Below, in pieces: positions 25,242 to 34,144 of a stretch of 64,000 bases of DNA (its first letter is position 1; the number at the start of each line of letters is the position of its first letter). The notes under the pieces were generated by a model. That model saw only the letters and a list, made by a program, of their open reading frames with translations. It was not told where the DNA came from and made no database searches. This DNA is from Methylovulum miyakonense HT12 (GTDB taxonomy: Bacteria; Pseudomonadota; Gammaproteobacteria; Methylococcales; Methylomonadaceae), in contig NZ_KB913025.1 in assembly GCF_000384075.1 (NCBI RefSeq), positions 3,016,045-3,080,044 of the forward strand. Reading direction: 5' to 3'. A program made the position numbers and the translations under genes.

Positions 25242-26663
25242 ATGCCACTGGGTTTAGGTAATATTTTCAACGGGCTCATCAAACAATACGGGCACACAGT
25301 GATCCTGTTGCTGCGGTTTATCGACATAGCCATGCTGGTTGGTGCCGCTTGGGTCTCCCATTATTTTTGGTTGCGCCAATGGGACATCGATCAGGATTAC
25401 CGGATCGTGATCTCGTTGGGTGTTTTGGCGGCCATCATCTTTTTTGAGATCGGCCAGGTGTACCGTCCTTGGCAGAATGATGCGATGCGCGGCGAAATTG
25501 CCCGCATTGTCAGGGCGTGGGCGTCGGCCATCGTTTCGGTGATCGCCATTGTCGCCTTGGTGCGCTTGCATTTCTGGTTTGGTTCCAGTTACCGCTGGAT
25601 CGCCACTTGGTGGGGCTTGGGCTTGGTGTCCGTGCTCGCCGCCCGCAGTGTGCTTGCCAGCCTGTTGCAATGGCTGCGGGCCCGTGGTTGGTCGCAAGGG
25701 CGCATCATCATGGTCGGTTTGAACCAGATGGCGATTATGTCCACCCGGCAGTTGCGCCGTTCTTCTTGGGCGGGCCTGCAGGTGGTCGGCTATGTCGACG
25801 ACCATTGTGAAGGCACGGTTACGGATGGCGATTTGTCGTTACCTTATCTGGGCAAACTGGGGGATTTGGCCGACATCGTCATGAAGGAAGCCATTGACGA
25901 AGTGTGGATCGCTTTCCCTCCCGAAGCGTTGGCTGAACGCGCGCAGCATGAACTGCGGCACTTGCCGGTCAGCATCCGGCTGGTCATCGACTGTTTTACG
26001 TTCAAGCAAAGCAAGTTCCTCAGCCTGAACACCGTCGCAGGCATACCGACCCTAGATGTTTCGGTTTCACCCCTGCACGGCGTCAACCGTTATATCAAAG
26101 AAATTGAAGACCGCTTCCTAGCCTTTTTCCTGCTGGTGCTGATCAGCCCCTTGCTGATGGCCATCGCCATCGGCGTCAAGCTTAGTTCCCCCGGCCCCGT
26201 GTTTTACAGGCAAGTGAGGGTAGGGTGGAACAACCGCAAATTCACGATGCTAAAGTTCCGTTCCATGCCGACGGATGCGGAAGCCAAAACTGGCGCGGTG
26301 TGGGCCAAGCCTGGCGAAAACCGTGCGACCCCGTTTGGCGCTTTCCTGCGCAAGACTAGCTTGGATGAACTGCCGCAATTGATCAATGTGCTGTTGGGCG
26401 ATATGTCCTTGGTGGGCCCGCGGCCTGAAAGGCCCGATTTTGTCGAGGTGTTCAAAGAGCAAGTGCCCAATTACATGAAAAAGCACATGGTCAAGGCGGG
26501 CATCACCGGCTGGGCGCAAGTCAACGGCTGGCGCGGCGACACAGACCTGAACCAGCGCATCGAACACGATTTGTATTACATCCAGCATTGGTCGCTGTGG
26601 TTTGATCTGGAAATTGCCTTCCGCACCGTGCTGACCGGCTTCATCAATAAAAATGCTTATTAA
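25242..26663 (+). CDS. wcaJ: Undecaprenyl-phosphate sugar phosphotransferase (initiating enzyme)
   Basis: The 473-residue membrane protein starts exopolysaccharide synthesis by moving a sugar 1-phosphate, usually glucose, from UDP-sugar to undecaprenyl phosphate at the inner membrane. Four hydrophobic segments occur within residues ~15-150, a CoA-binding-like Rossmann part at ~155-270, a further membrane segment at ~290-310, and then the bacterial sugar transferase domain. Family signatures there are 'SPGPVFYRQVRVGWNN', 'KFRSM', 'LDELPQLINVLLGDMSLVGPRPE', 'ITGWAQVNGWRGDT' and 'ERIEHDLYYI'-like 'QRIEHDLYYIQHWS'. It is the first gene of the plus-strand locus and has a good AGGAG site. Full length compared with WcaJ/GumD proteins. 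Which sugar it uses cannot be read from the sequence. Confidence 0.9.
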   Translation: MPLGLGNIFNGLIKQYGHTVILLLRFIDIAMLVGAAWVSHYFWLRQWDIDQDYRIVISLGVLAAIIFFEIGQVYRPWQNDAMRGEIARIVRAWASAIVSVIAIVALVRLHFWFGSSYRWIATWWGLGLVSVLAARSVLASLLQWLRARGWSQGRIIMVGLNQMAIMSTRQLRRSSWAGLQVVGYVDDHCEGTVTDGDLSLPYLGKLGDLADIVMKEAIDEVWIAFPPEALAERAQHELRHLPVSIRLVIDCFTFKQSKFLSLNTVAGIPTLDVSVSPLHGVNRYIKEIEDRFLAFFLLVLISPLLMAIAIGVKLSSPGPVFYRQVRVGWNNRKFTMLKFRSMPTDAEAKTGAVWAKPGENRATPFGAFLRKTSLDELPQLINVLLGDMSLVGPRPERPDFVEVFKEQVPNYMKKHMVKAGITGWAQVNGWRGDTDLNQRIEHDLYYIQHWSLWFDLEIAFRTVLTGFINKNAY

Positions 26664-26722
26664 GCCGAACAAGCCATTGTCCGCGAAAAACAACCGATTT
26701 TTTGAATTAAGGATACATTGCC

Positions 26723-27823
26723 ATGTTTAGATTATCTCCCTTAGTGCTGGTTTTGGCTTTGTCGGCTTGCTCTTGGGTACCCGGCATGAAAATGCAAGCC
26801 GACAATAACGTATCGGAACTGGAAGTGCCGGTCATGAAAGGGGGCAGGATGGTCAAGGAAAAGACCCGGATTGTCCCGATCACCGCCGATTTGATTATCG
26901 CTAGGGAAAACGCCCGGCAGCAGACCGTCAATAAGTTGCCGCCCGTTGACCCGGACAAGACGGCCTACCGCATCGGCCCGCATGACCGGCTGCTGGTGAC
27001 CGTTTGGGAACACCCCGAACTGAACGATCCCGGTGGCGAGAAGATCATGCCCGAATTGGCCGGGAAAGTGGTCGATGATGACGGCAATCTGTTTTATCCC
27101 TATGTCGGCGACCTCCCTGTCGCCGGGAAAACCGTCAGCGAGGTCAGGACGCTGTTGACGCGGGAGCTTTCCAATTATTTCAAGAAAGTCAAACTGGATG
27201 TCCGGGTGCTGTCGTTCCAAAGCCATCGGGCGGCCGTCGTCGGGGAAGTGAAAACGCCGGGCGTGCAGGCGATGAACGAGACGCCAATGACCGTGGCCGA
27301 AGCGATCAGCCGTGCCGGAGGGGTGACCGAGGACGCCGACATGAGCAATGTCGCCTTGGCCCGTGACGGCAAGCTTTACAAGATCGATGTGCTGGCGCTG
27401 TACGAAAAGGGCAATTCGACCCAAAACCTGCTGCTGAAGGACGGCGACGTGCTGAATATCCCCAATAGCAAGGACAACAAGGTGTTCATGATGGGCGAAG
27501 TGGGCAAGCAACAAGCCCTGCAAATGAACAAGGACAGGATGACATTGGCGCAGGCCTTGGCGGAAGCCTACGGTGTCGATTTTAATTCATCACGGCCAGA
27601 GGACATTTATGTGATACGGCCTGGCGACATGAACCCCGAAATTTTCCAGTTGGATGCGGAATCGCCCGACGCCCTGATTTTGGCTGACCAGTTTGCCTTG
27701 CAGCCACATGACACGGTTTTCGTGGGCACGGCGGGTGTGACCCGGTGGTCACGCGTCCTCAACCAAATCCTGCCGGGATCGTTCACATCCATCATGTCGC
27801 GTGCCGCGTTCGTGGGTATGTAG
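26723..27823 (+). CDS. wza: Polysaccharide export outer-membrane lipoprotein (Wza type)
   Basis: The 366-residue protein has a lipoprotein signal peptide with lipobox 'LSAC' (Cys near 16). Next come a Poly_export domain from ~75 ('YRIGPHDRLLVTVWEHPEL', 'VDDDGNLFYPYVGDLPVAG') and SLBB domains from ~170 ('VGEVKTPGVQAMNETPMTVAEAISRAGG' abbreviated here to its 'AISRAGG' end, and 'MGEVGKQQALQ'). Such proteins form the octameric outer-membrane pore for exopolysaccharide and contact the Wzc-type kinase encoded next. 'AAGGA' lies before the ATG. The length is normal for the family. Confidence 0.9.
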   Translation: MFRLSPLVLVLALSACSWVPGMKMQADNNVSELEVPVMKGGRMVKEKTRIVPITADLIIARENARQQTVNKLPPVDPDKTAYRIGPHDRLLVTVWEHPELNDPGGEKIMPELAGKVVDDDGNLFYPYVGDLPVAGKTVSEVRTLLTRELSNYFKKVKLDVRVLSFQSHRAAVVGEVKTPGVQAMNETPMTVAEAISRAGGVTEDADMSNVALARDGKLYKIDVLALYEKGNSTQNLLLKDGDVLNIPNSKDNKVFMMGEVGKQQALQMNKDRMTLAQALAEAYGVDFNSSRPEDIYVIRPGDMNPEIFQLDAESPDALILADQFALQPHDTVFVGTAGVTRWSRVLNQILPGSFTSIMSRAAFVGM

Positions 27824-27887
27824 ATGGGACATCCCCCTTTAAAAACGGGGACGCCTGGCTTTTCCAACAATTGGGATATAAAAGATC

Positions 27888-30245
27888 ATGTATTCACAAA
27901 ACGAACCCCCCGCATTGCCGCCGCTTAACCCGGCCAAAATTTTGGAGCAGGGTGTCAGCATCCGCGACATGATCGACTTGCTGTTAGAAGGCAAAAAAAT
28001 CATTTTTTCGGCCTTAGGGGCGGTGCTGCTGGTGACGGTGGTGTATTTGTTGCTGGCCCCGCGCACCTACAAAGCCGATGCCTTGTTGCGTATCGACAAG
28101 AACAAAGCCTTGCTGGCCGCGCCCTTGCATAGCGAGGCCAACCAGTCGCCCACCGAAGCCGATAGCCCACGGGCGCAGCGTGAAGTGGAAATCCTGCGTT
28201 CCCGTTCGGTGCTGGGCAAGGTGGTCGATGACCTGAATTTGGTGGTGGAGGCCTCGCCCGATTATTTTCCGGTGATCGGTGAAACCTTGGCGCGTCGGCA
28301 TGACGCCCATGATGGCATTGCCACGCCATGGCTAGGCTTAAGCCGCTGGGCTTGGGGCGGCGAAAAACTGAAGGTCGCCTCTTTCGAGGTGCCAGACCGC
28401 TATTTGGACAAGGAATTCACCTTAGTCGCGCTGGAAGCGGGCCGCTTCCGTTTGCTGGGGCCTAAGGATGAAAACTTAGGCGAAGGGCGGGTCGGCGAAA
28501 CGGTCACCGGCGATATGGGCGAAAAAGTCCCTGTGGGTATCAAGATCGACGAACTGGCGGCCAATCCCGGCACCCATTTCGAGTTGGTTCGGAAAACCTC
28601 GCTGGCGGCCATCGAAACGTTGCAAAAGGCGTTTTCCGTCAAGGAAGTGTCCAAGGACACCGACATCCTCAGCGTCGAGCTTAAGGGCAGGGATCCTGAG
28701 CAACTCGCCAAATCGGTCAATGACATCGCCACGATTTATGTCAACGCCACGGTCAGTTGGGAATCTGCCGAAGCCGGGCAAAAACTGAGTTTTCTGGAAA
28801 GCCATTTGCCCATCGTCAAGGAACGTCTGGAGAAGGCCGAGCAAGGCTTGAGCGCGTACCGGCAAAAACATGGCGCGGTCGACATAAGTGCCGAAGCCGA
28901 AATCCTGATGAAACAGGCTTCGGAAATGGAGACTTTAGGCATCCAACTGAAGCAAAAATACGACGAGCAGAGCCAACGCTTGGAATCGGCACACCCTGAC
29001 ATGGTCGCCACCAATGCGCAAATCAGGCGCGTCAATAACAAATTGGCGACCTTGGAAAAACGCATCCGGGACTTGCCGCGCACCGAGCAGAGCGTGGTCA
29101 GTTTATCCCGTGACGTGCAGGTCAACACCGAACTGTACACCTCGTTGCTGAACAGCGCCCAAGAACAGCGCATCGCCGCCGCAGGTTCGCTAGGCAACTC
29201 GCGCATCGTCGATTTTGCGGTGACCCCGGAAAAGCCGTATTGGCCTAACCCCAGCCTATTGTTGGCCATCGCCAGCCTGTTGGGCTTGAGTTTGGGGTCG
29301 GCGTTGGTGTTCCTGCGGCATTCTTTGCAACGCCACGACAATTACCCGGCCTTGCTGGAATACCAGGTCGGCTTGCCCTTGTTCGCCGCGATACCGCATA
29401 GCAAAAAACAACGCCGCTTGGCGAAGCTGGTCGACCAGGGCAAAGACCGCGAACCGGGCATTTTGGTCAGCCAAGACCCGTTGGACATTTCCGTCGAATC
29501 GTTGCGCGGGCTGCGGACCACCTTGGAAACCACCTTGGCGCACCACGAAAGCAAAGTGATTATGGTCAGCAGCCCGGCGCCGGGTATGGGCAAGTCCTTT
29601 GTCAGCACCAACTTGGCGGCCTTGTTGGCGAGCATCAAAAAACGGGTGCTGGTGGTTGACGCCGACATGCGCAATGGCCGTTTGCACGAGACCTTTTCGG
29701 TGGCCAAGGAGCCGGGCCTGTCGGATTTTTTGGCGGGCAAGGTGTCGCTAGGCGAGGTCATCATCAGCCTGCCGGAGGTGGGCGTGGACTTTATCCCGAG
29801 GGGCAGCATGAGACTAGACCCCGCAGAATTGCTGGTGTTGGGCAACTTGGCGGAAACCTTGGGGCAGTTGAAGAGCTTTTACAACCATATCGTCATTGAC
29901 TCGCCGCCGATTTTGGGGGCGACCGACGCGGCCATCTTGGGCAAGCACGCCGACGCGACCTTTTTGGTGGTCAAGGAAGGCCGCTACACGGCGCAGGAAT
30001 TGGAAGTCAGTTTCCGGCGTTTCCAACAAGCTGGCATCAAACCGAATGGCTTTATTATCAATGACATGAAAGAAGGCTCGTCTTACTACCCCTATTATGG
30101 CTATGCCTATAACCGTAGGGAAAAGGACAGTAAAAGTGGCGCGCCGTGGGCGGCGATGGGCGATTGGTTCGGCAAACGTGACGGCAATGCGTACCTGCCC
30201 CCTATCGAATTGGCCGAAACTACGGATGACAGTGTCGGGGCTTAA
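27888..30245 (+). CDS. wzc: Wzc-type chain-length determinant / autophosphorylating tyrosine kinase
   Basis: The 785-residue protein combines a Wzz-type chain-length domain (first membrane segment ~38-58, second ~455-475, with a coiled-coil periplasmic part of ~300-400) and a cytoplasmic BY-kinase domain. The kinase has Walker A 'SSPAPGMGKSF', Walker A-prime 'VLVVDADMRNGRLH' and Walker B 'HIVIDSPP'. A tyrosine cluster 'SSYYPYYGYAY' near the C-terminus is the autophosphorylation tail. Cycles of phosphorylation control polymer length and export through the Wza pore encoded upstream. The next gene begins after three bases, so the two are co-transcribed. Confidence 0.92.
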   Translation: MYSQNEPPALPPLNPAKILEQGVSIRDMIDLLLEGKKIIFSALGAVLLVTVVYLLLAPRTYKADALLRIDKNKALLAAPLHSEANQSPTEADSPRAQREVEILRSRSVLGKVVDDLNLVVEASPDYFPVIGETLARRHDAHDGIATPWLGLSRWAWGGEKLKVASFEVPDRYLDKEFTLVALEAGRFRLLGPKDENLGEGRVGETVTGDMGEKVPVGIKIDELAANPGTHFELVRKTSLAAIETLQKAFSVKEVSKDTDILSVELKGRDPEQLAKSVNDIATIYVNATVSWESAEAGQKLSFLESHLPIVKERLEKAEQGLSAYRQKHGAVDISAEAEILMKQASEMETLGIQLKQKYDEQSQRLESAHPDMVATNAQIRRVNNKLATLEKRIRDLPRTEQSVVSLSRDVQVNTELYTSLLNSAQEQRIAAAGSLGNSRIVDFAVTPEKPYWPNPSLLLAIASLLGLSLGSALVFLRHSLQRHDNYPALLEYQVGLPLFAAIPHSKKQRRLAKLVDQGKDREPGILVSQDPLDISVESLRGLRTTLETTLAHHESKVIMVSSPAPGMGKSFVSTNLAALLASIKKRVLVVDADMRNGRLHETFSVAKEPGLSDFLAGKVSLGEVIISLPEVGVDFIPRGSMRLDPAELLVLGNLAETLGQLKSFYNHIVIDSPPILGATDAAILGKHADATFLVVKEGRYTAQELEVSFRRFQQAGIKPNGFIINDMKEGSSYYPYYGYAYNRREKDSKSGAPWAAMGDWFGKRDGNAYLPPIELAETTDDSVGA

Positions 30246-30248
30246 GCG

Positions 30249-31514
30249 ATGAAACTGCAATTGGAAAGGGATTTGCCGGTGCTGTTGTTCGTGCTGGTTT
30301 GCGTATCGGTGGTGGCCGCGTTGCCGCAAGTCGAATCGGCTTGGTTGGGGATCAAGGAAGTCTATGGCGAGCAGGATTTTGGTTTGCGCATCTTGCGTGA
30401 GCTGATGTTGGTGGTGATGGTCGCTTACGCTTTTTTTGAGCCACGCTTGCGTAACGGGGTCTCCAGCGGGGCCGTACTGGCTTTTTTGAGCGTGGTCGCC
30501 ACTTATGTGCTGTGTGAAGTGGCTTATGCGCTATATCTGGATTTGCCGCTGGTGGTGCCGATGGCGGGGCTGCGGGTTTTTGAATACTTGCCGCTGGCCT
30601 TGATCGGCTTCGCCGTCAGCCAATTGGGCGCGGGCGAATATATCCTCAACCGCTTCACGCATTACCTGCGCTATTACATCGCCTTGCAGGCGGTGTTGGC
30701 GATAGCCCAGGCGCTGTGGGCGCCACCGTTGTTCGGGGTGTCATTTTTAGGCGGAGGCCGGCCTTTTGGCACCTTTGTCAGCCCTAACTTGTTTGGTGCG
30801 GCGATGGCGACTTGTGCGCTGGTGTTCGCCCTGGTGCCGGGGATGCGGCTATGGCTGGCCGTGAGTGTCTTCCTGGCGTTGCTGAGCGGTTCGCGGACGG
30901 CGTTCATCAGCTCGTTATTAGTGCTTTTTTTCCAGGTTTATGCGCTGCTGCGCCCCCGTGACCGTTGGGCCTTAGTGATGCCGGCGCCTATTTTGGCCAT
31001 CGGTGCGCTGGTGCTGGCGTCCAGCCCCTTGCTGAGCGGCCGTGATGACGCCGACCCCACCCAAGATGGCAGGCTGGATTTGTGGCAGCGGATTTTTTCC
31101 AATTACATCCACGGGCCGGTGGATTTGCTGTTCGGCTGGGGTTTGGGCTTGAGTTCCAACACCATCAACATTCTGTATGGTGCCGAACATTTCCAAGGCC
31201 AATTTGATTCGGACAGCCTGTATTTGTTCTTGCTGAATGGCTACGGTTTGGTCGGCCTGTTGGCTTATGTGGGTTTTTTATGGGTCACAGCACGGACGTC
31301 CGTCCACCCGGACAAGGGCTTGGTGGTGACGTTCATTTTAGTCGCCGGATTGACGTTCAATATGTGGGAGTATTTTCCGCAAAACGTTTTGTTGATGTAT
31401 TTGTGGGGCATGGTGTTGGGCACGAGTTTCCAAACTAGCACACCTGTAGACCGGGTTCACGCGGGTTCCCACACTGCCCCTGATGGTAAGCCGCAGCTTC
31501 ACTGCCAGGAATAA
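30249..31514 (+). CDS. O-antigen-ligase-like polysaccharide polymerase (Wzy-like)
   Basis: The 421-residue protein has about ten to twelve hydrophobic segments and the general layout of the O-antigen ligase/Wzy polymerase superfamily. A larger periplasmic loop near residues 260-320 contains 'DGRLDLWQRIF' and 'HFQGQFDSDSLYLFLLNGYGLVGL', the region where these proteins carry their conserved features. In a Wzx/Wzy pathway it would join repeat units on the outer face of the inner membrane. It is coupled to the kinase gene by three bases. Specific substrate unknown. The last ~30 residues are poorly conserved in appearance. Confidence 0.8.
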   Translation: MKLQLERDLPVLLFVLVCVSVVAALPQVESAWLGIKEVYGEQDFGLRILRELMLVVMVAYAFFEPRLRNGVSSGAVLAFLSVVATYVLCEVAYALYLDLPLVVPMAGLRVFEYLPLALIGFAVSQLGAGEYILNRFTHYLRYYIALQAVLAIAQALWAPPLFGVSFLGGGRPFGTFVSPNLFGAAMATCALVFALVPGMRLWLAVSVFLALLSGSRTAFISSLLVLFFQVYALLRPRDRWALVMPAPILAIGALVLASSPLLSGRDDADPTQDGRLDLWQRIFSNYIHGPVDLLFGWGLGLSSNTINILYGAEHFQGQFDSDSLYLFLLNGYGLVGLLAYVGFLWVTARTSVHPDKGLVVTFILVAGLTFNMWEYFPQNVLLMYLWGMVLGTSFQTSTPVDRVHAGSHTAPDGKPQLHCQE

Positions 31515-31562
31515 ATTTTAATATTCATGTGGTTACGATTGCTTTTGTGATGCGCTTCAATC

Positions 31563-31689
31563 GTAGGTCGGGTTAGCGATAGCGTAACCCGACGCAATCA
31601 GCACAAAAAATGTCGGGTTACGCTGACGCTCGGCAACTGCTCCTGCGTTGCTCTACCTTCTGCATCCATGCAGTCGTAACCCGACCTAC
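31563..31689. repeat. Palindromic dispersed repeat carrying an inserted 47-bp micro-repeat
   Basis: The ends 'GTAGGTCGGGTTA' (31563-31575) and 'TAACCCGACCTAC' (31677-31689) are perfect complements. Inside, the inner palindrome 'GGGTTAGCGATAGCGTAACCC' style core is followed by 'GTCGGGTTACGCTGACGC' and then by the 47-bp unit 31630-31676. The outer repeat is a common type in gammaproteobacterial genomes as far as I recall; the inserted unit is the one found in the IS3 element. Confidence 0.7.
31630..31676. repeat. 47-bp micro-repeat, second copy
   Basis: It matches 6559-6605 at 45 of 47 bases, in the same orientation on the plus strand. Here it sits between two arms of a palindromic repeat, there inside a transposase gene, so it has moved as an independent unit. 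Confidence 0.8.
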
Positions 31690-31713
31690 TGAAAGTTTCA
31701 GGAGAAAACAAAA

Positions 31714-33048
31714 ATGTTGCGGCTTTTGAAAGAAAAACGGATGTTTGGTGATGCGTTTTGGGTGCTGTTTGGGCAGTTAGTCTCCGCCATCGCTTTGTTG
31801 GCAGGGACACGCATACTCACTGAGCTGGTGACACCTGAAACCTATGGGCAAGTCGCGCTGTTGAACGGTTTTATCGCCCTGGGCGTCGCGGTTTTTTCTT
31901 ATCCTTTCGTTTGCGCCGGGATGAGGCTGTTGCCGGAATGCCCGGACATTGCCTCACAAGCGGCATTGTTTAAGGTGGTGTTTAAATTGGCGGCATGGTC
32001 CACAGGTGTGGCGGTTGTTTTGCTGATGCTCGGCGGTTGGGCCTATAGCCGCATCGTCCCGGGCTCTATGACGCTGTTTGTGCTGACAGGCTTGTTGCTG
32101 GTGGTGACCGTACGGCGGGAACTGGGCATCCAACTGCTGATAGGCGGGCGTAAACAACGTGGGGCCAGTTTATGGCAAACCAGTGACAGCATCCTGCGCC
32201 CGGTGTTGGCCATCTCGTTGGCCGTGTGGGTGGAGCCCAAGGCCGAATGGGTGTTGCTGGGTTACATCTTGGCCAGCATGGTTTCGAATACGGCTTGGTC
32301 ATTTGTGCAAACCCCTCAGGCCCATAAAAACCAACGCCCTGCCACCGTGCGGCCTTATAAGGCGGATGTCTGGGCTTACGCCTTGCCGTTGATCCCGATG
32401 GAATTGATCTTTTGGCTGAATGGCTTAGGCGATAGGTATGTCATTGGTTATTTCATGAGCGCCGCCGAGGTGGGTTTATATGCCGCCACTTACCTGATCA
32501 TCAACGAGGCGTTCAACCGCTCGGCTATGGTTTTGCTACGGGTTTTCCAGCCGGTTTATTTCCAGTCATGCGCGTCAAACCAGGCCAAGGAAGGCTTTAG
32601 GATTTTATGGCTATGGATAGGCTGTGTGGTGGCGTTAGGGATTGTGGGTGTGGCGGTATTGTGGGTGACCAAGGATTGGGTGGCGATGTGGGCGCTGGCG
32701 CAATCTTACCATCCGGCGGTGGCGCTGATGCCTGCGATAGCTAGTGGCTGCGCCTTGCATTGCCTGGGGACGGTGGTGTCGCAACCGCTGTTGGCAAAAA
32801 AACGCACCCGCTTGTTGTTGCTAGGCAGGGTGTCGGGCGTGCTGACGGCGGCCATCAGCATCCCGCTGCTAGTGCAAGATTTTGGTTTGCTGGGCGCGGC
32901 GCTGGCGAACCCGGTTTACTTTGGTGTCGAGGCCTTGGTGTTGCTGATGCTGGCCAAACCTTGGCGGCCTATCAGTCCAGGGCATCGGGATGCAGATGCC
33001 ATCACCCGGACGGAAGAGGAAATGGCAAGCGTAAGCATCACGGCATGA
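31714..33048 (+). CDS. Oligosaccharide flippase (Wzx-like)
   Basis: The 444-residue protein has about twelve to fourteen hydrophobic segments evenly spread and belongs by appearance to the polysaccharide biosynthesis (Polysacc_synt) branch of the MOP flippase superfamily. The N-terminus 'FWVLFGQLVSAIALLAGTRILTELV' pattern (positively charged, then Gly and Thr in the first helix) and 'LPLIPMELIFWLNGLGDRYVIGYFM' in the middle are typical; these are described rather than fully quoted signatures. It would flip lipid-linked repeat units across the inner membrane for the Wzy-like polymerase. A 'CAGGAG' site precedes ATG 31714. It is separated from the polymerase gene by a 127-bp palindromic repeat. 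Confidence 0.85.
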   Translation: MLRLLKEKRMFGDAFWVLFGQLVSAIALLAGTRILTELVTPETYGQVALLNGFIALGVAVFSYPFVCAGMRLLPECPDIASQAALFKVVFKLAAWSTGVAVVLLMLGGWAYSRIVPGSMTLFVLTGLLLVVTVRRELGIQLLIGGRKQRGASLWQTSDSILRPVLAISLAVWVEPKAEWVLLGYILASMVSNTAWSFVQTPQAHKNQRPATVRPYKADVWAYALPLIPMELIFWLNGLGDRYVIGYFMSAAEVGLYAATYLIINEAFNRSAMVLLRVFQPVYFQSCASNQAKEGFRILWLWIGCVVALGIVGVAVLWVTKDWVAMWALAQSYHPAVALMPAIASGCALHCLGTVVSQPLLAKKRTRLLLLGRVSGVLTAAISIPLLVQDFGLLGAALANPVYFGVEALVLLMLAKPWRPISPGHRDADAITRTEEEMASVSITA

Positions 33049-33176
33049 GATGCCGCTGGGCACAAGCCTACGGGCTGATCCCGACAAAAACCTGCGGTGC
33101 CCGGGCGCGGCAAACGGGAATAAAAAGACGTTACCGGGTAACGTCAGTTATTAAAAACAAACACAAGGGGAACATT

Positions 33177-34121
33177 ATGATTTACGCATCCACCACTTCA
33201 GGAACTTATGGCGAAGTCTTACACGAATGTGTGGCTTGCCGGGCCGAGAAAATACGCTATTGGCGGCAAAAAAACTACCAATACACCCAAAGCGCCAGCC
33301 ACAAGGAATTCCATATCTACCGTTGCGAAAGCTGCGGCACCGGGTTTTTAAACCGCCCGCCCGCCATGCAATGGCTGCAATCCATTTACCAATATTCCGG
33401 GCAAGCCCTGACCCAAGCGGTGACGCTGGAAGAGGTGTTGGCCAAGGAAACCGAGTTCCCCAATTGCAAGCTGGACGCGGCCCGTATGGGCCAGCTCGCC
33501 GACCGCTTCAACGTGTCCGATAATGCCCAGGCCTTGGATATAGGCTCTGGCTTTGGTTTCTACACGCAGGCGCTGAGGAAAGCGGGCTACCAAACCACCA
33601 GCATCAACCCTGGCAAATATGAGAACGAGGTGTTCAGGCAGTTGAACGGCGACGAACCTCTGGCCATGATGTTTGAGAATTACCAGCCCACCGGGAAGTT
33701 TGGCGTGGTGATGATGTCGCAGGTTTTGGAGCATTTGCTTGAACCCGACCAAACGGTAAAAAAAGTGGCCGGACTGTTGGCATCAGGTGGCGTGTTGGCC
33801 TGCGCCGTACCCAATTACGCGTCGTTCTTGGTCAAATTGCTGGGGACGAAAGACAACGCCTGTTTATGGGTGCCTGAGCATGTCAATTATTTTACCGAGC
33901 AAGGGCTAAGGGAGTTGGTCGGGCGCAACGGTTTACGGGTGGTGAAAGTTGAGCAGGTCACCCGCATCCCGTCCAACGCGCTATCCAAAAGGTTAGGCCT
34001 GAAAGGGAAAACGGCGGCGTTCGTAGACCGTCTGGTAGGCCGTTGGCAAAACCCGTTTGCCCGTTTTATGAACTTCCTGGGATTGGGCATTTACATCAAT
34101 TTATACGCGGTCAAACCGTGA
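33177..34121 (+). CDS. SAM-dependent methyltransferase with N-terminal zinc ribbon
   Basis: The protein is 314 residues from ATG 33177, which has 'AAGGGG' upstream. A longer frame upstream overlaps the flippase gene and I reject it. Residues ~12-55 contain CxxC pairs ('CVACRAEK', 'CESCGTGF'), a likely zinc ribbon. The class I methyltransferase fold follows with motif I 'ALDIGSGFGFYTQAL' and 'VVMMSQVLEHLLEP' (Methyltransf_23 type). The pattern is that of sugar C- or O-methyltransferases in polysaccharide loci. It most likely modifies a sugar of the repeat unit; acceptor unknown. Confidence 0.85.
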   Translation: MIYASTTSGTYGEVLHECVACRAEKIRYWRQKNYQYTQSASHKEFHIYRCESCGTGFLNRPPAMQWLQSIYQYSGQALTQAVTLEEVLAKETEFPNCKLDAARMGQLADRFNVSDNAQALDIGSGFGFYTQALRKAGYQTTSINPGKYENEVFRQLNGDEPLAMMFENYQPTGKFGVVMMSQVLEHLLEPDQTVKKVAGLLASGGVLACAVPNYASFLVKLLGTKDNACLWVPEHVNYFTEQGLRELVGRNGLRVVKVEQVTRIPSNALSKRLGLKGKTAAFVDRLVGRWQNPFARFMNFLGLGIYINLYAVKP

Positions 34122-34144
34122 TTTAAAAAAGGTAAACAAATCCC

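Noticed and set aside
32760-33176. Long upstream extension of the methyltransferase frame
   Set aside because: It overlaps the flippase gene out of phase; the internal ATG at 33177 has a good ribosome site and matches the domain start.
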